Shown here: positions 36,549-47,763 of the stretch, piece after piece
Position numbering within the stretch: position 1 is the first letter of the stretch
Layout: every line of letters begins with the position of its first letter
NCBI RefSeq assembly: GCF_958979055.1
Contig: NC_084888.1
Coordinates: 34,715,804 to 34,779,803, forward strand
Direction: 5' to 3'
Length of the DNA stretch: 64,000 bases
Source: Alnus glutinosa
Lineage: Eukaryota > Streptophyta > Magnoliopsida > Fagales > Betulaceae
The notes under the pieces: model-generated
Databases searched by the model: none
Told to the model about the DNA's origin: nothing
The model's input: the letters and a program-made list of their open reading frames with translations, nothing else
Position numbers and translations under genes: made by a program

Positions 36549-39500
36549 CTAATTGTCTTCATTTTTAATATTTGCGATGATGGGATTGCATATTAACTCA
36601 AGTTCAATCAGTTTGTCCCTGAACTCATCTCCCTCCGCATGCTGGAGCAGCTGGACACCATCTAACCAATGAATCACCTGCTTAACAGCAGCTTCAATCT
36701 TCTCCTTACCATCAGCGTCAAGCTTTTCACCAATCTCCTTATCATTGAGAATGTTCCTCATTTTGAACGCATACTTCTCCAAAGCTTCCTTAGCCCTAAC
36801 CTTCTTCTTGTGCTCATTATCTTCAACTTCGTATTTCTCTGCGTCCTGTACTATCCTATGAATCTCTTGTGTGGATAGTGAACCCTTGTAATTTGTAATT
36901 GTGATTTTGTAACTTACACCAGTGGTCTGCTCCACGGCAGAAACATTCAAGATACCATTGGCATCAATCTCAAAGCATGCTTTCATATTAGCGACACCCT
37001 TGGGTGCTGCAGGAATGGGGGAAAGCGTAAATTCTCCCAACCAGTTGTTATCCACAACTCTGGCTCTCTCACCCTCATAAATTGGGAACAAAGCTGAAGT
37101 TTGGTTGTCATAAATGGTGGTGTAGTTCTGCTCCATCTTGGTAGGAATGGCAGTATTCCTCGGAATCACAACGGACATGTGCCCTTCATAACCAAAGCTC
37201 ACCCCAAGGGACAAAGGGGTGACATCCAATAGCACAATGTGTTGAACTTTCTCATTACCCATACCGGCCATCTTTGCAGCTTGAACAGCGGCTCCGTAAG
37301 CCACAGCTTCATCTGGGTTGATGCTCTTGCTAAGCTGCTTTCCATCAAACAAGTCTTGCAACAGTTCTTGCACCTTGGGAATTCTGGAAGAACCACCAGT
37401 AAGAACGACATCGTGGACTCCGCTCTTGTCCATCTTAGCATCAGTCAAACATTTCTCCACAAGCTCAATAGACTTCCTGAACAAGTCCATATTGAGTTCT
37501 GCAAATCTAGCACGAGTAATACTTGAGGAGAAATCAATACCATTATATAAAGAATCGACTTCAATGGTAGTCTCGGCTGTAGAAGAAAGAATTCTTTTTG
37601 CTCTCTCACAAGCAGTTCTCAACCTCCTTAAAGCTCTAGCATTTCCACTGATATCCTCCTTGTGATGCCTATTAAATATTTCAACAAAGTGCTTTAACAT
37701 TCTGTTATCAAAGTCCTCACCTCCGAGGTGAGTATCTCCCGCAACGGCCTTCACTTCAAAAGTACCCTCGTCAATGGTAAGTAGTGAGACATCTGTAGTG
37801 CCACCACCCAAATCAAAGATCAACACATTTCTCTTACCAATGTCCACCTTGTCAAGACCGTAACCAATGGCTGCGGCCGTTGGTTCGTTGATTATCTTCA
37901 TGACATTGAGACCTGCAATGCCTCCAGCATCCTTTGTGGCCTTACGCTGTGAATCATTGAAATAGGCAGGGACAGTAATTACGGCATTCCTCACAGTTGT
38001 GCCAAGGTAGGTCTCTGCAATCTCACGCATATATTTTATGACCATAGATGAGATCTCTTCTGCAGCAAACTGCTTCTCTTCACCCTTATAAGTGACCACA
38101 ATCATAGGCTTGTCGGCAGGACCTTCAATAACCTTGAATGGCCAGAGCTTGAGATCATTTTGAACTAAGGAATCACTAAATCTCCTACCAATCAACCGCT
38201 TTGCATCTGCAAATAAGAGAAAAATGAAAAAATGATTCAAGAAGACTAAAGTTGAAGAAGTAACATATCTCAATATTGATGAGATCTAAATAGGCATTAC
38301 CTTTTTCTTTTCTTTTTTGTTTTTACTATAAAACAATCGGCATATTAAGAATTGGAATGGAAGACTAGCTATGTGGCACAAGATCAATGTAACCTCATTG
38401 GAAAATATAAAACAATTTATGTGGCCAATTTTCTCAAGAAGTAATTTATTTTTGTCAAGATCTTCTACGTTTTGGGTCAAGATCAAATTCGATGGTGTTG
38501 TGAAGTACATGGTAAAGTTACCAATACTAGTAGATAATTGGTTGTGAGTTTATTATTATTATTATTATTTCTATAACAAAACAATCATATAAAAGAAAGT
38601 CATTTCAATATTTCCTAAGAGATCGCTTTAAATGTTTTTCACCTGTTGATTGAGTTTGAATTAAAAATGGACATCTAGATTTATAACCAATCACCGTACC
38701 TTTCAACTCTTCATCTTTTTCCTCTTTTTTTTTTTTTTAAAAAAAAGCCCTGTATCTTAATTGAGTTTTGAAAAACCCTTTGTGATCTATTCTAAATTAC
38801 AGTTTGTTTTATTATATATATATTGCCTTTCACTGTTTTACTTGAACCCTGAGACTTCTGATTTCATGAATTAAAATCCTAATATATTGCATTCATATGT
38901 TCCTTTCGTCCAATTTGAACATGTAGACGCCACTGACCATAAAATGGGCACTCCCTTGATAAGCACGCGGAACATTGGCGCCATTGACAGTAAAATGCTC
39001 TATTTACAGTAGTGTCATAGATTAGAATGCTCTATAATTTTAAAGAAATTTTAAAATTTTAAATTATATGAATTCAGACTGTTTTTTAAATTGAAAGACG
39101 TGAAAAATACTACATATTAAATATATGAAAGTTTAACAAGGCCCCCAAAAAAAAAAAAAAAAATTATATATAATTTTTTCTTCACTTTTGAAGAGTTAAT
39201 TCTTCTTTACTAAACTAAAAGACAATTTTCTGCATAAATATTTTATACGACGTAAAATGTAAAAACCTGATAAAAATATCCTTAATTCTCATTTTTAATC
39301 CATTTTATGTATAAACGACTTAAATTTACACGATTTGAGAATATATAATCAAAAAAAAAAATTATAAGAGATCATAATCTGCCAATCACATCTGAAAAAG
39401 AAAGAGAATGAAAGAAAAGAAAAAAAAGAGAGAGAGATTAATTACCAAAGACAGAGTTAGTGGGATTCCTGGCGACTTGGTTCTTGGCAGCACTACCGAC

Positions 39501-39659
39501 CAAACGCTCTTTGTCAGTGAAAGCAACATAAGACGGCGTCGTCCTGTTGCCCTGATCGTTCACTATTATCTCAACTCGATCATTCTGCCACACTGCCACG
39601 CACGAGTACGTGGTCCCCAGGTCAATCCCTATCGCTGGCCACACTCCTTCTCCGGCCAT
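36549..39659 (-). CDS. HSP70-E: HSP70 with acidic EDN end instead of EEVD (two exons)
   Basis: Exon 1 is 39446-39659 and exon 2 is 36549-38206; the intron at 38207-39445 has GT-AG ends. The ATG at 39659 gives [15 protein letters not shown]. The 623-aa product has all HSP70 signatures ([45 protein letters not shown]), the linker [11 protein letters not shown] and a nearly full lid. It ends [13 protein letters not shown], a short acidic end in place of the GGMP/EEVD tail. [12 protein letters not shown] is five residues longer than the matching part of D. It is the longest of the four open copies. A Pack-MULE-like element begins 38 bp beyond its TATA-like block, so its upstream control may have changed. 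Confidence 0.89.
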
Positions 39660-39905
39660 TCTCAACGTCTGGAAGCTAGATCACGGAAATGAAGTAGATG
39701 AAGGAAGACTCTGAATCAACGATCACGAAAGTGAAGTAGATGATAGGTTGAAGATGGTCATTTTATAGAATTTGTTTCCTTGCTCACGAAGTAGACAAAG
39801 AATCTTATTAATGGTTTATCGTGCTAAAGGGTTTGAAAAAGTTGCCTCTTTTTCATTACTTTTCGACGGTGTGTACGTGTCTAATTTTTGCAGTCTCGTG
39901 GCTGG

Positions 39906-39918
39906 CTATATTTAAATC
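39906..39918 (-). promoter_or_regulatory. Conserved TATA-like block of HSP70-E
   Basis: The minus strand reads GATTTAAATATAG, the most TATA-like of the four, 247 bp upstream of the ATG. A transposon begins at about 39956, 38 bp further upstream. Confidence 0.5.
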
Positions 39919-39955
39919 ATAAATAAATGGAGAGAAATTATTTTATAACTTATAA

Positions 39956-40301
39956 GCATTCCTAGTAGCCTCACCAAATTTTACTCACCAAAATAGCTAA
40001 AAATCACTTTTTTCTATTCTGGTGAGCCACTTTATTAAAATTCTCCCAGCAGCCTCACCAAATTTTACTAGTCAAATGGAATTTCCATTTAAATAATAAT
40101 TTTTCAATTTTTTTTTATTATTTATCTATTTAAAACCCACCCTTCGGGGTGGATCTATAACCCAATTTTTTTTCTATCAACTTAATCTTTCTTTCTTTTT
40201 TCTTCTGAACATTCTCAGTTTTTAGGGTCATTAGTTGGATTCAGATAAGGTTTACAAAAATATCCTGAAAAACATCTATACTGGAAGATTTGTCTTAAAC
40301 C

Positions 40302-40340
<39 letters not shown>

Positions 40341-40687
40341 ATGGCTACTGCTTTGTCTACGGCTCTAGATGTCCATTTTACAGGGCATCTCTCAGACACT
40401 AAGAGACCCATTATCTTCAACTCTCCACACAGACAACACAGAGTAAGGAGATTTACCATTTTGTGCAGCTCTTCCAAATCTCCCCCAAAGGTGTCTCCAA
40501 ATTTGACAGAACAAAACCAGAAAAACCCATCTTTATCTGAGCAACTCAAGCGTCTATCCACAACCACCCTCTCTAAACCCTCCAAGGACCAAACCCAGCT
40601 CTTGTCCAAGCCAAAGTCCACCTGGGTTAACCCCAGTAAGCCCAGACGCTCCGTGCTCAGAGGTTAGATTTGCAAAGAAATATGAAC

Positions 40688-40727
<40 letters not shown>

Positions 40728-41100
40728 CGCTGAGATGGGGCGGAGAGGAATCCAAATAGAGGAAGGAGGCTTGATGGAGAGATGGCCGGTGTGGGACTGG
40801 ACGGACGGGAAGGATCTGGCGTGGGCTCGTTGGACTGCGACGCTAGGGGGACGACAGGCTTGTGGTGATGAGCTCAGGTATCCTGTGGGTGAAGGTGGGA
40901 GAAAAATGAAAGAAGAAAGATGAAAAAGTGAATTGCGATCGTGGGAGAGAGAAAATAGAAATAGAGTTGTTGAGTGAAACAACCTGGTCTAATTTGACTA
41001 GTAATTTCAGTCATCAAATTTTTTTGGTTAAAATGGTGAGGCTGCTGGGAGTGATGTTTAAGAGTTTTCATCAAATTGGCTCACCAAAATAGCTAAAAAA
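39956..41100. mobile_element. TIR element carrying gene fragments (Pack-MULE-like) upstream of HSP70-E
   Basis: Inverted repeats of roughly 70-110 bp lie at about 40007-40075 and 40985-41100: CTATTCTGGTGAGCCA, CCCAGCAGCCTCACCA and ACTAGTCAAAT on the left, with their complements on the right. An extra 50 bp on the left repeats pieces of both ends. The interior is not transposon-like: it has a (CT)n leader plus a plastid-type coding fragment, then a (GA)n tract and a GC-rich stretch at 40730-40970. Comparison with the other HSP70 promoters shows that the element interrupts conserved upstream sequence. Long TIRs with captured exons fit Mutator-like elements, but I could not confirm a 9-bp target duplication. 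Confidence 0.6.
40341..40667 (+). pseudogene. Captured N-terminal exon of a chloroplast-targeted protein, probably a PPR protein
   Basis: A 108-codon frame starts after a (CT)n leader: MATALSTALDVHFTGHLSD... It is rich in Ser, Thr, Lys and Pro with few acidic residues, like a chloroplast transit peptide, and ends KPKSTWVNPSKPRRSVLRG-stop. From memory, the STWVNP-KP-RSVL motif resembles the N-terminus of plastid P-class PPR proteins such as the At5g46580 type. No PPR repeats follow, so it is a fragment carried by the surrounding TIR element. It could still be translated. Confidence 0.5.
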
Positions 41101-41298
41101 CTAATAGTGTATATGTTTATTATGTTGTCAAATTATTGAAAATTTTTATATAATGAGGAAAATGTTTTCAAATTTATTTTGGATGATAAAATGATTGGTT
41201 TTCATTTCACTTAAAAAAAAAAAAAAATAACAGAATAAAAAAAATTACTTGACCTCAACTCAAATTTTGAGATGCTGGTGTGACCTTTTTCCAAAGAG

Positions 41299-41478
41299 AA
41301 ATACTAGGGATACTAAATCTTTTACTAAGAGATATGTACCAAGATAATGTGAAACTTATTCATTAGAGATAATTAAAACAATTAATAAAAATAAATGTTA
41401 CGGATACCAATGAATAAGGTCCACATCATCTTAGTACCAATCTTTTAATAAAAGATTTAGTACCTCTAACATTTCTAA
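41299..41478. mobile_element. MITE with terminal inverted repeats
   Basis: TACTAAATCTTTTACTAAGA, then CCAAGATAATGTG, on the left is matched in reverse by AAAAGATTTAGTACCTCTAA and CACATCATCTTAGTACC on the right. It is about 180 bp, without coding capacity. It abuts the segment duplicated at 46728. Confidence 0.65.
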
Positions 41479-41479
41479 A

Positions 41480-41710
41480 CCGTGGGAGACTCATCTGAAG
41501 TTCAAAATCAAACAGAAGCAGATAAGTCAACCATGATCTCCAACAACCCATTGATTTTTGAATTTCTTATATGTTGTTTCAGATCGTTGATTTTGGAACA
41601 CTTGTGTAGAATTGTGATGGGATTGTAACTCATACTCTGTTACCTCAAACTTTCGACTATTATCTCAGATTGACAGGTAAATTAAAGGTATTACATTGCA
41701 TAAAATTCTG
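41480..41710. repeat. Segment duplicated at 46728-46905 and 48481-48515
   Basis: ACCGTGGGAGACTCATCTGA through TTACCTCAAACTTTCGACTA to AGGTAAATTAAAGGTATTA appears twice. The second copy is interrupted by the CACTA element at 46906-48480; this copy is uninterrupted and serves as the empty site. The origin of the segment is unknown. From 41710 to 42540 I see no other gene or repeat I can support. Confidence 0.8.
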
Positions 41711-42544
41711 ACAGTTTGACTGCAAAGGTACAATGAAGTAAAAGCACATGTGACATGGCAGGGGGAGACCGAGGAGCTATTCCTCATTTTTTTTTTACTG
41801 CAGGGTACATTGACTCAACCTGTAGTTCCATCCTATCCTCTGATCAACCGAGCTATTTCTAATCTTTGAGGCCAATTAAACTTGAATTATGTTCGTAAAA
41901 CAATTATTTTTTCTTCTCTTTTGGGTACATGAAAAAATCTCTCTTTCTTATCGCCTTGAGCAAAAATGAAGTAGGTGAAGGAAGACCGAGTGAACGGCAC
42001 AGTAAGGTTTGAAATGGATTCAATACAAGGAGGATTCTTATCCCTAATATTTACGAATGCTTTTCCTCCGATTTCGAAGACCGAGAAAAAATTAATCTCT
42101 ATTTTTTTTTTTTGATTAATAATAATAAAAAAAAACTAATCTCTTCATTCAAAGCAACTCTCCCTGATGGGGTCAGGTCCATTTGCTCACAGGATTGCTG
42201 AAAATGAGGAAGAAGAGGGAGGCCAAAAGTTCGTTTCGTATTTTCGAGCCCCCCCTTACGACCTCAAGAATTGGAGGAAGCCTAATGGAGGGGTCACTGA
42301 GCTGTGGATTCATTGAACATTTGAACCCCAACTTTTGCAATCTCTTTGTCTGAGTAGCTGTTGCAGCTCAAAACGTACGTGTCATTTAAAGATAACATTT
42401 TCATGAACAATTGATGACTTTTCTAAAAAGAAAAAATAAAAGTCAAATTCAAATTCAAATAGATATTCTCAATTTCCCAGGGTTTGTAGACAATTCATGA
42501 CTTTTCTAATACTAGCTAGTTACCGAATAGTTTTATGAGATTAA

Positions 42545-42870
42545 AATAAGAGAAATGATTATTTTTTCATCTCCAATTCATTTTCATTTTTATATATTTG
42601 AAAAAGAGATAGATAGGAGATTGATGGGAGATGGAGGAGTAGACATGTTATTTTATTTCAACAACTGAAAAACAGATTGAAAATTGAGATTTGAAATAAG
42701 AGAAATGTTTATTTTTTTCATCTCCAATTCATTTTCATTTATATTATTTTTTTTTTCAAATCCAATTTGAAAAAAAGATAGATAGGAGATTGATGGGAGA
42801 TGGAAGAGGAGACATATTATTTTACTTCAACAATTGAAAAACAGTTTGAAATTTGAGATTGAATATGTAT
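42545..42870. repeat. Tandem duplication of about 160 bp
   Basis: Two adjacent copies (about 42545-42698 and 42699-42870) share AAATAAGAGAAATG, CATCTCCAATTCATTTTCAT, AGATAGATAGGAGATTGATG and CAATTGAAAAACAG. Each unit also has the AT-rich inverted look of a MITE. Non-coding. Confidence 0.7.
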
Positions 42871-43472
42871 TTTCCCAAAATAATCAAGTATTAATTAGCA
42901 TAGCATATTGACACAATCACACACACAACATTGAATGAATGTATATAAATTGCAGAAAATTTGACTACGATAACTCCCTTAATTTTAGTTTTTTTTTTTT
43001 TTTTTGAAGAAAACTAACTGATCTCATTAAAAAATGTGATTCAACCAGAGCCTAAACAACTCTATAAAATCAGAGATGGAATCTCTAAAACATTTTTAGA
43101 GAATAAAAATAAAAATAAAAATAAAAAATCATTAAATACAAGATTGGCTTTAGGTGATGAGTTACTGTTATTGAAATTTGAAGTCCAATAAAATTCATTT
43201 AGAAAATAAAAATAAAAGGAAAATAACAAAGCAAATTGGATGGTTACATACCATCAAACTAAGCCAACTTCTAGTATATTTGGTTCACTTACATTACAAT
43301 GGTAACGTGGTAGGTAAATCCTTTTTTGGTGGTGACAATTAAACCTTGTGAGGACCAGTCACTAGATTCCTCAGTACTGAACACATGCAATCCCCATCCA
43401 AAATTCATTGCATCCATTAAAAATCTTTTTCTTTTAAGGTGAAGAAAGTTGTTGATTAAATTCTTACCTATC

Positions 43473-43512
<40 letters not shown>

Positions 43513-44539
43513 CCATCATCAATTAAAGTACCCAATAACGTGTTTTGAAGGGTATTTTTTGTTTTTAATGTAAAAAAAATATTATTACGTGACATAAAAA
43601 TAAAAATTGATTTTTATATTTCAAATTGTTTATAAAATCAGAGATGTAATATGTGTTTAATATGTACCGCAAGTAAAGAATCTACCTCCAAATATATTGA
43701 TGAAAACCCCTTGTACCTACAAAACTCCACCATAAATAAAGCCGCAAGAGCTTCCCCAACAACTGGATTGGCCACAATATTTACCGAATGACAAAAAGCC
43801 GCTTTCACATTTCCACAATAGTCCCGAACTGCGGCTCCAAAGAGCACTGCTACTGAGTAGCAAAATTTCCTGATGAATTCCGGAAATTTTGCCACACTCA
43901 AGTATTACCCGGCTCCAAAACCCTGCTTTCCATTTTTAATATCTACTGCCACGTCCCAATTTGCTTTCACCGAACCCTCAAAAGGAGGACACCACTTTAT
44001 AGCACTAGCCACATCAAGATGCTCTAGATCCCTCTCCACGTGAACTGGTTCTTGGGCTAGCTCTTCAATATTCAACTGTCATCCCTCTTGCCATGCATAC
44101 CATGTCTTTCGGATGAGAAAACATACCACCATGCACAACATCATTTCGATGAAACCAGAGTCTACGAGCAATCTCGGCAAAAAACTCGACTTCCTCAGGA
44201 AGGAAATTGTCAAACATAAACTCCAAAACCTCCAAAAATGAATTACTTGTGTTTGAACACTTTTGGATTTTTTTACCACAATTCCTCCAAACGTCTGAGG
44301 CTGAAGGACACGACCAAAGAATATGCATCACAATTTCTCGTTCAGAAGAACAAAAAATACACGAAGGGTCTAGATCAATACCTCTACGCTTTAGATTATC
44401 CCTTGTAGGAAGAATATCATGGCAGGCCGGCCCTCCATAAAAGGTTTTTAAGAGAATTAGGTACTTTCATTCCCCATATCCTCTTCAGATAAGATAAAGG
44501 TCAGATTGGTACGAACAATTACCATGAGTAGCTTCAACC

Positions 44540-45682
44540 CACTACAAAAATAAAGGCATTTCTGGACGGTTTTTTTTCTAGACAGTTTCTAAAACCGTCT
44601 AGAAAAAAATAATTGTAGACGGTTTTTTCAAAACCGTCTGTAAAAAATTTATTATTGACGGTTTTATTAAACCGTCCATAAAATTGCAGACAGTTTTAAC
44701 TAAACCGTCTAGAATTTAACATTTCTAGACGGTTTTGGATGAAACCGTCTAGAAATTTATAGACGGTTTCATCCAAAACCATCTATAAATGTTATTCTTA
44801 GAGAATTTTATGGACGGTTTGGTGAAAACCGTCCATAAAATTTCATTTCCAGACGGTTTCATTTAAAACCGTAGGAATTTTTTTTTTTCCTTGCCATTTC
44901 ATCGATCTGTATGATGTCCCCAAATTTAACCCCATCCATCCAATTTTTCTCACAGCCACAATCACAACTGCCCATTTCCTTTACAGCCAAAAAAACATAT
45001 GTATAAAGAAAAAACGATCTGGCCTGAAACATCACAACCGGCCATTGCAGATCTGCGATCGGGGCGAGAGTGGTGACGGCATCAAATCGGGAGAAGAGGG
45101 AAGGAGTCATAGGGAGGGAGGAGATCGATCTGACTGCGCGTTGAGGGAGAGATCGACGATGACGACTCTGTCCCTCTATCCGGATCTACCGACCCTGGGG
45201 TCCATGCCGCACTTCCCTGGCCCACTCTTCCCAGCCGTCCGCCGCATCTCCACGCTCCCCAACTCCCACGCCCCTCCAAGGCCGTTCGACCTCTGCGTGT
45301 TCGTCACCAACGGCGACGGTCCCTCCTAGCCCTATCCTGCCAGAGGCAGAGCAGTCCCGCTCAAACCCAAGCAGCGCAAGCCCGAGGCGTCGGATTCGAG
45401 CCGCCGTGGCCGTTCGATCGACGGGAAATTGCCGGATAAAACACGCCACTGATCCGTTGTTGATGCAAGTTTTTAATTATATAATCAATTATATTAATAT
45501 AAAGTGAACCCCCCCCTCCCCCCCCAAAAAAAAAAAAAAGTAGAGGAAGTCTGGACGGTTTGGGCCAAACCGTCTGGAATTCCGGACGGTTTTGTCCAAA
45601 CCGTCTAGAAATTCATTTACCGACGCTATATCCTAGACGGTTTTAAACCGTTCAAAATTTGCTTCTTTTTTTTTTTGTAGTG
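44540..45682. mobile_element. Non-autonomous CACTA element, copy 2, inside the LINE
   Basis: It starts CACTACAAAAATAAAGG and ends TTTTTTTGTAGTG, with the 3-bp duplication ACC on both sides. The subterminal regions are tandem copies of AGACGGTTT and AAACCGTCT. The interior at 45020-45460 is strikingly GC-rich and gene-like, unlike the AT-rich element around it. No transposase. It differs in subterminal motif from the elements at 6251 and 46906, so it is another family. Confidence 0.88.
45159..45329 (+). pseudogene. GC-rich captured coding fragment in CACTA copy 2
   Basis: Fifty-six codons from an ATG: MTTLSLYPDLPTLGSMPHF...PRPFDLCVFVTNGDGPS-stop. The composition (GC-rich, third-position C/G) is unlike everything else in the window. 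The upstream 100 bp is purine-rich like a 5' leader, and the downstream bases stay GC-rich to about 45460. It looks like the first exon of a host gene taken up by the transposon. I do not recognise the protein. Confidence 0.4.
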
Positions 45683-45870
45683 ACCCTTTCTTTTTCCATA
45701 TGATAAGCATTTCGAACTGAAAAATTCCCCGTAGTACGTAGTCCCCCTCCATATCATCAAGTCATCATATCGACTTAAAGGAATTTTTAAAATAATATCA
45801 ACTTCATCCTTCACGAAAATAGCCGTAATTAATTGTCCATTCCACCACTTCAAATCTTGATCAATAAGCT

Positions 45871-46350
45871 AAAATTTAGTTTAATCTATATATTTATATA
45901 TTAAAACATGCTAAAATTTATTCTCATAAATGCAGTTTAAAATGAAAAATATAAAGAAAGAAAAAAAACAGCAAAAAGAAAACTTGTATTGTGATTATCG
46001 AAACATTAATAGAAAGTTAGCATAAATTTTTATATTGTCGGTGTGATACACTAATACTTATTATATTTCAATACAAATTAGTTAGAAAACTTGTGTAATT
46101 CTGAACATTAAAAAAAAATACACAGCAATTTTTTTTTTTTTTTTTTTAAAAAAAATTTCACTCAACATTGTAACTCTTTTCACTTTTTATATCACATCAA
46201 CAATTTTTTGTTACTATTTAAATAATAATAATAAAAAAAACCCTTTACAATATAATTTTTTTTTTTTTTCACCTTTCCATATAAACTATTTCTACTTTAT
46301 ATCACATTAATCATTTCTAGCTTACTACCATTAAAAAAAAGGGGGTTGCC
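45871..46350. other. AT-rich stretch without recognised content
   Basis: Homopolymer A and T runs dominate. No gene or element end could be identified between the LINE remnant and the TRIM. Confidence 0.5.
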
Positions 46351-46612
46351 TGTAAAAGTCCATGGGCATTATTCAGAAAATCTTAACGATGTAGGACACT
46401 TTAGCCCACTCACGTGTGGCAACTAATGGCCAAACAAGTGGAAAACAACGAGAGGGAAAGACACATCATCGCAAGAAACCTGTGGCTCTGATACCATGTA
46501 AAAGTTCATGGGCATTACTCACTCTCAGAAGATGCCTTGAGAGAGGAGGGGACACAATGCCTTATAAAGTACCCAGATAAAGAAAATCTTAACGATATGG
46601 GACACTTTAACA
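46351..46612 (-). mobile_element. TRIM (miniature LTR retrotransposon fossil)
   Basis: A 262-bp element with terminal repeats starting TGTAAAAG (left 46351 to about 46408, right 46497-46612), and a primer-binding site matching the plant initiator-Met tRNA type (GCTCTGATACCA on the plus strand, 46485-46496) directly next to the right repeat. This places the element on the minus strand. The 5-bp duplication TTGCC flanks both ends. The interior is under 100 bp and codes for nothing, as is normal for TRIMs, which depend on other elements. The short size and intact flanks suggest a moderately old single insertion. Confidence 0.8.
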
Positions 46613-46684
46613 TTGCCAAACGAGGCCTCAGTATTTTTGCAATTAAATACTATTTCATTCAAGAAAAATACGGAAATAAAAAAC

Positions 46685-46724
<40 letters not shown>

Positions 46725-46727
46725 TGA

Positions 46728-46905
46728 AAACCGTGGGAGACTCATCTGAAGTTCAAAATCAAACAGAAGCAGATAACTCAACAAACCCATTGATTTTTGA
46801 ACTTCTTATCTGTTGTTTCAGATCGTCGATTTTTGAACACTTGTATACGTTGAGTTGTGATGGGAGAGTAACTCATACGGTGTTACCTCAAACTTTCAAC
46901 TATTA
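46728..46905. repeat. Duplicated segment, filled-site copy
   Basis: Matches 41480-41660; its continuation is at 48481-48515, beyond the CACTA element. An (AAT)n tract lies just before it at about 46686-46722. Confidence 0.8.
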
Positions 46906-47320
46906 CACTACAAAAAAAATTGTTTTTCGTCACTTGCAGGTCGCCACGTGTACGGTCACTGTACACGTGGCGAACTGTTGGCCGCGTGCAAGTGGCCACG
47001 TAAATACACGCGGTGGACCCGGGTGAGACTAACTACGCAATTAGCAGCGTGTATTTTAATACGCACGGCCAATTGGCCGCGTGTATTAAAATACGCGCGG
47101 CCAACTGTTGGCCGCGTGTATTATTATACACGTGGCAATATGTTTTTTTTAAAAAAAAAAATTAAAAAAAAAATTTTATTTAATTTAAATCTGTATTTAA
47201 TTATTTTTTAAATAATTGATTGTATTTTTAATTTAGTTCTTTATTTTTAGAGGAAAAAAAATATAATAACTGGGAAAAAAAAAAGAAGAAGAGGAAAACA
47301 CACGTACGAACAAGTTCAGT

Positions 47321-47566
47321 AGAGAGAGAGAGAGCGAGAGACAGAGAGATATAGAGAGAGAGACATGGAACTAGATACAGAGACAGAGAGACAGAGAGAG
47401 AGAGAGAGCGAGAGACAGAGAGCGAGAGAGAGATACAGAGAGAGAGAGAGAGACAGAGAGCGAGAAAGAGAGAGCGAGAGACAGAGAGCGAGAGAGAGAT
47501 ACAGAGAGAGAGAGAGAGATACAGAGAGAGAGAGAGACAGGGAGAGAGAGAAAGAGAGAGCGAGAG

Positions 47567-47621
<55 letters not shown>

Positions 47622-47725
47622 TATAGAGAGCGAGAGAGAGATACAGAGAGAGAGAGGGAGAGCGAGAGACAGAGAGAGAGAGAGAGCGATACAGAGGAGA
47701 GAGAGAGAGAGAGAGAGCGAGAGAG

Positions 47726-47763
<38 letters not shown>

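Larger units (their letters stand above)
42985..45870 (-). mobile_element. 5'-truncated L1-type LINE, split by a CACTA element
   Basis: The minus strand ends in an A tail (poly-T at about 42990-43007) after AATGAGATCAGTTAG. Coding remnants, in element order, are a pre-zinc-finger block (45853-45700: WWNGQLITAIF, ILKIPLSRYDD, IWRGT), a zf-RVT domain (about 44440-44270: ACHDILPTRDNLKRRGIDLDP, CIFCSSEREIVMHILWSCPS) and an RNase H-like domain (43901-43638: VRDYCGNVKAAFCHSVN, VVGEALAALFMVEFCR, IYLEVDSL). Reverse transcriptase and endonuclease are absent, so it is 5'-truncated. Frames are interrupted between domains. The CACTA element at 44540-45682 sits between the first two blocks, so it is younger than the LINE. 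Confidence 0.85.
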
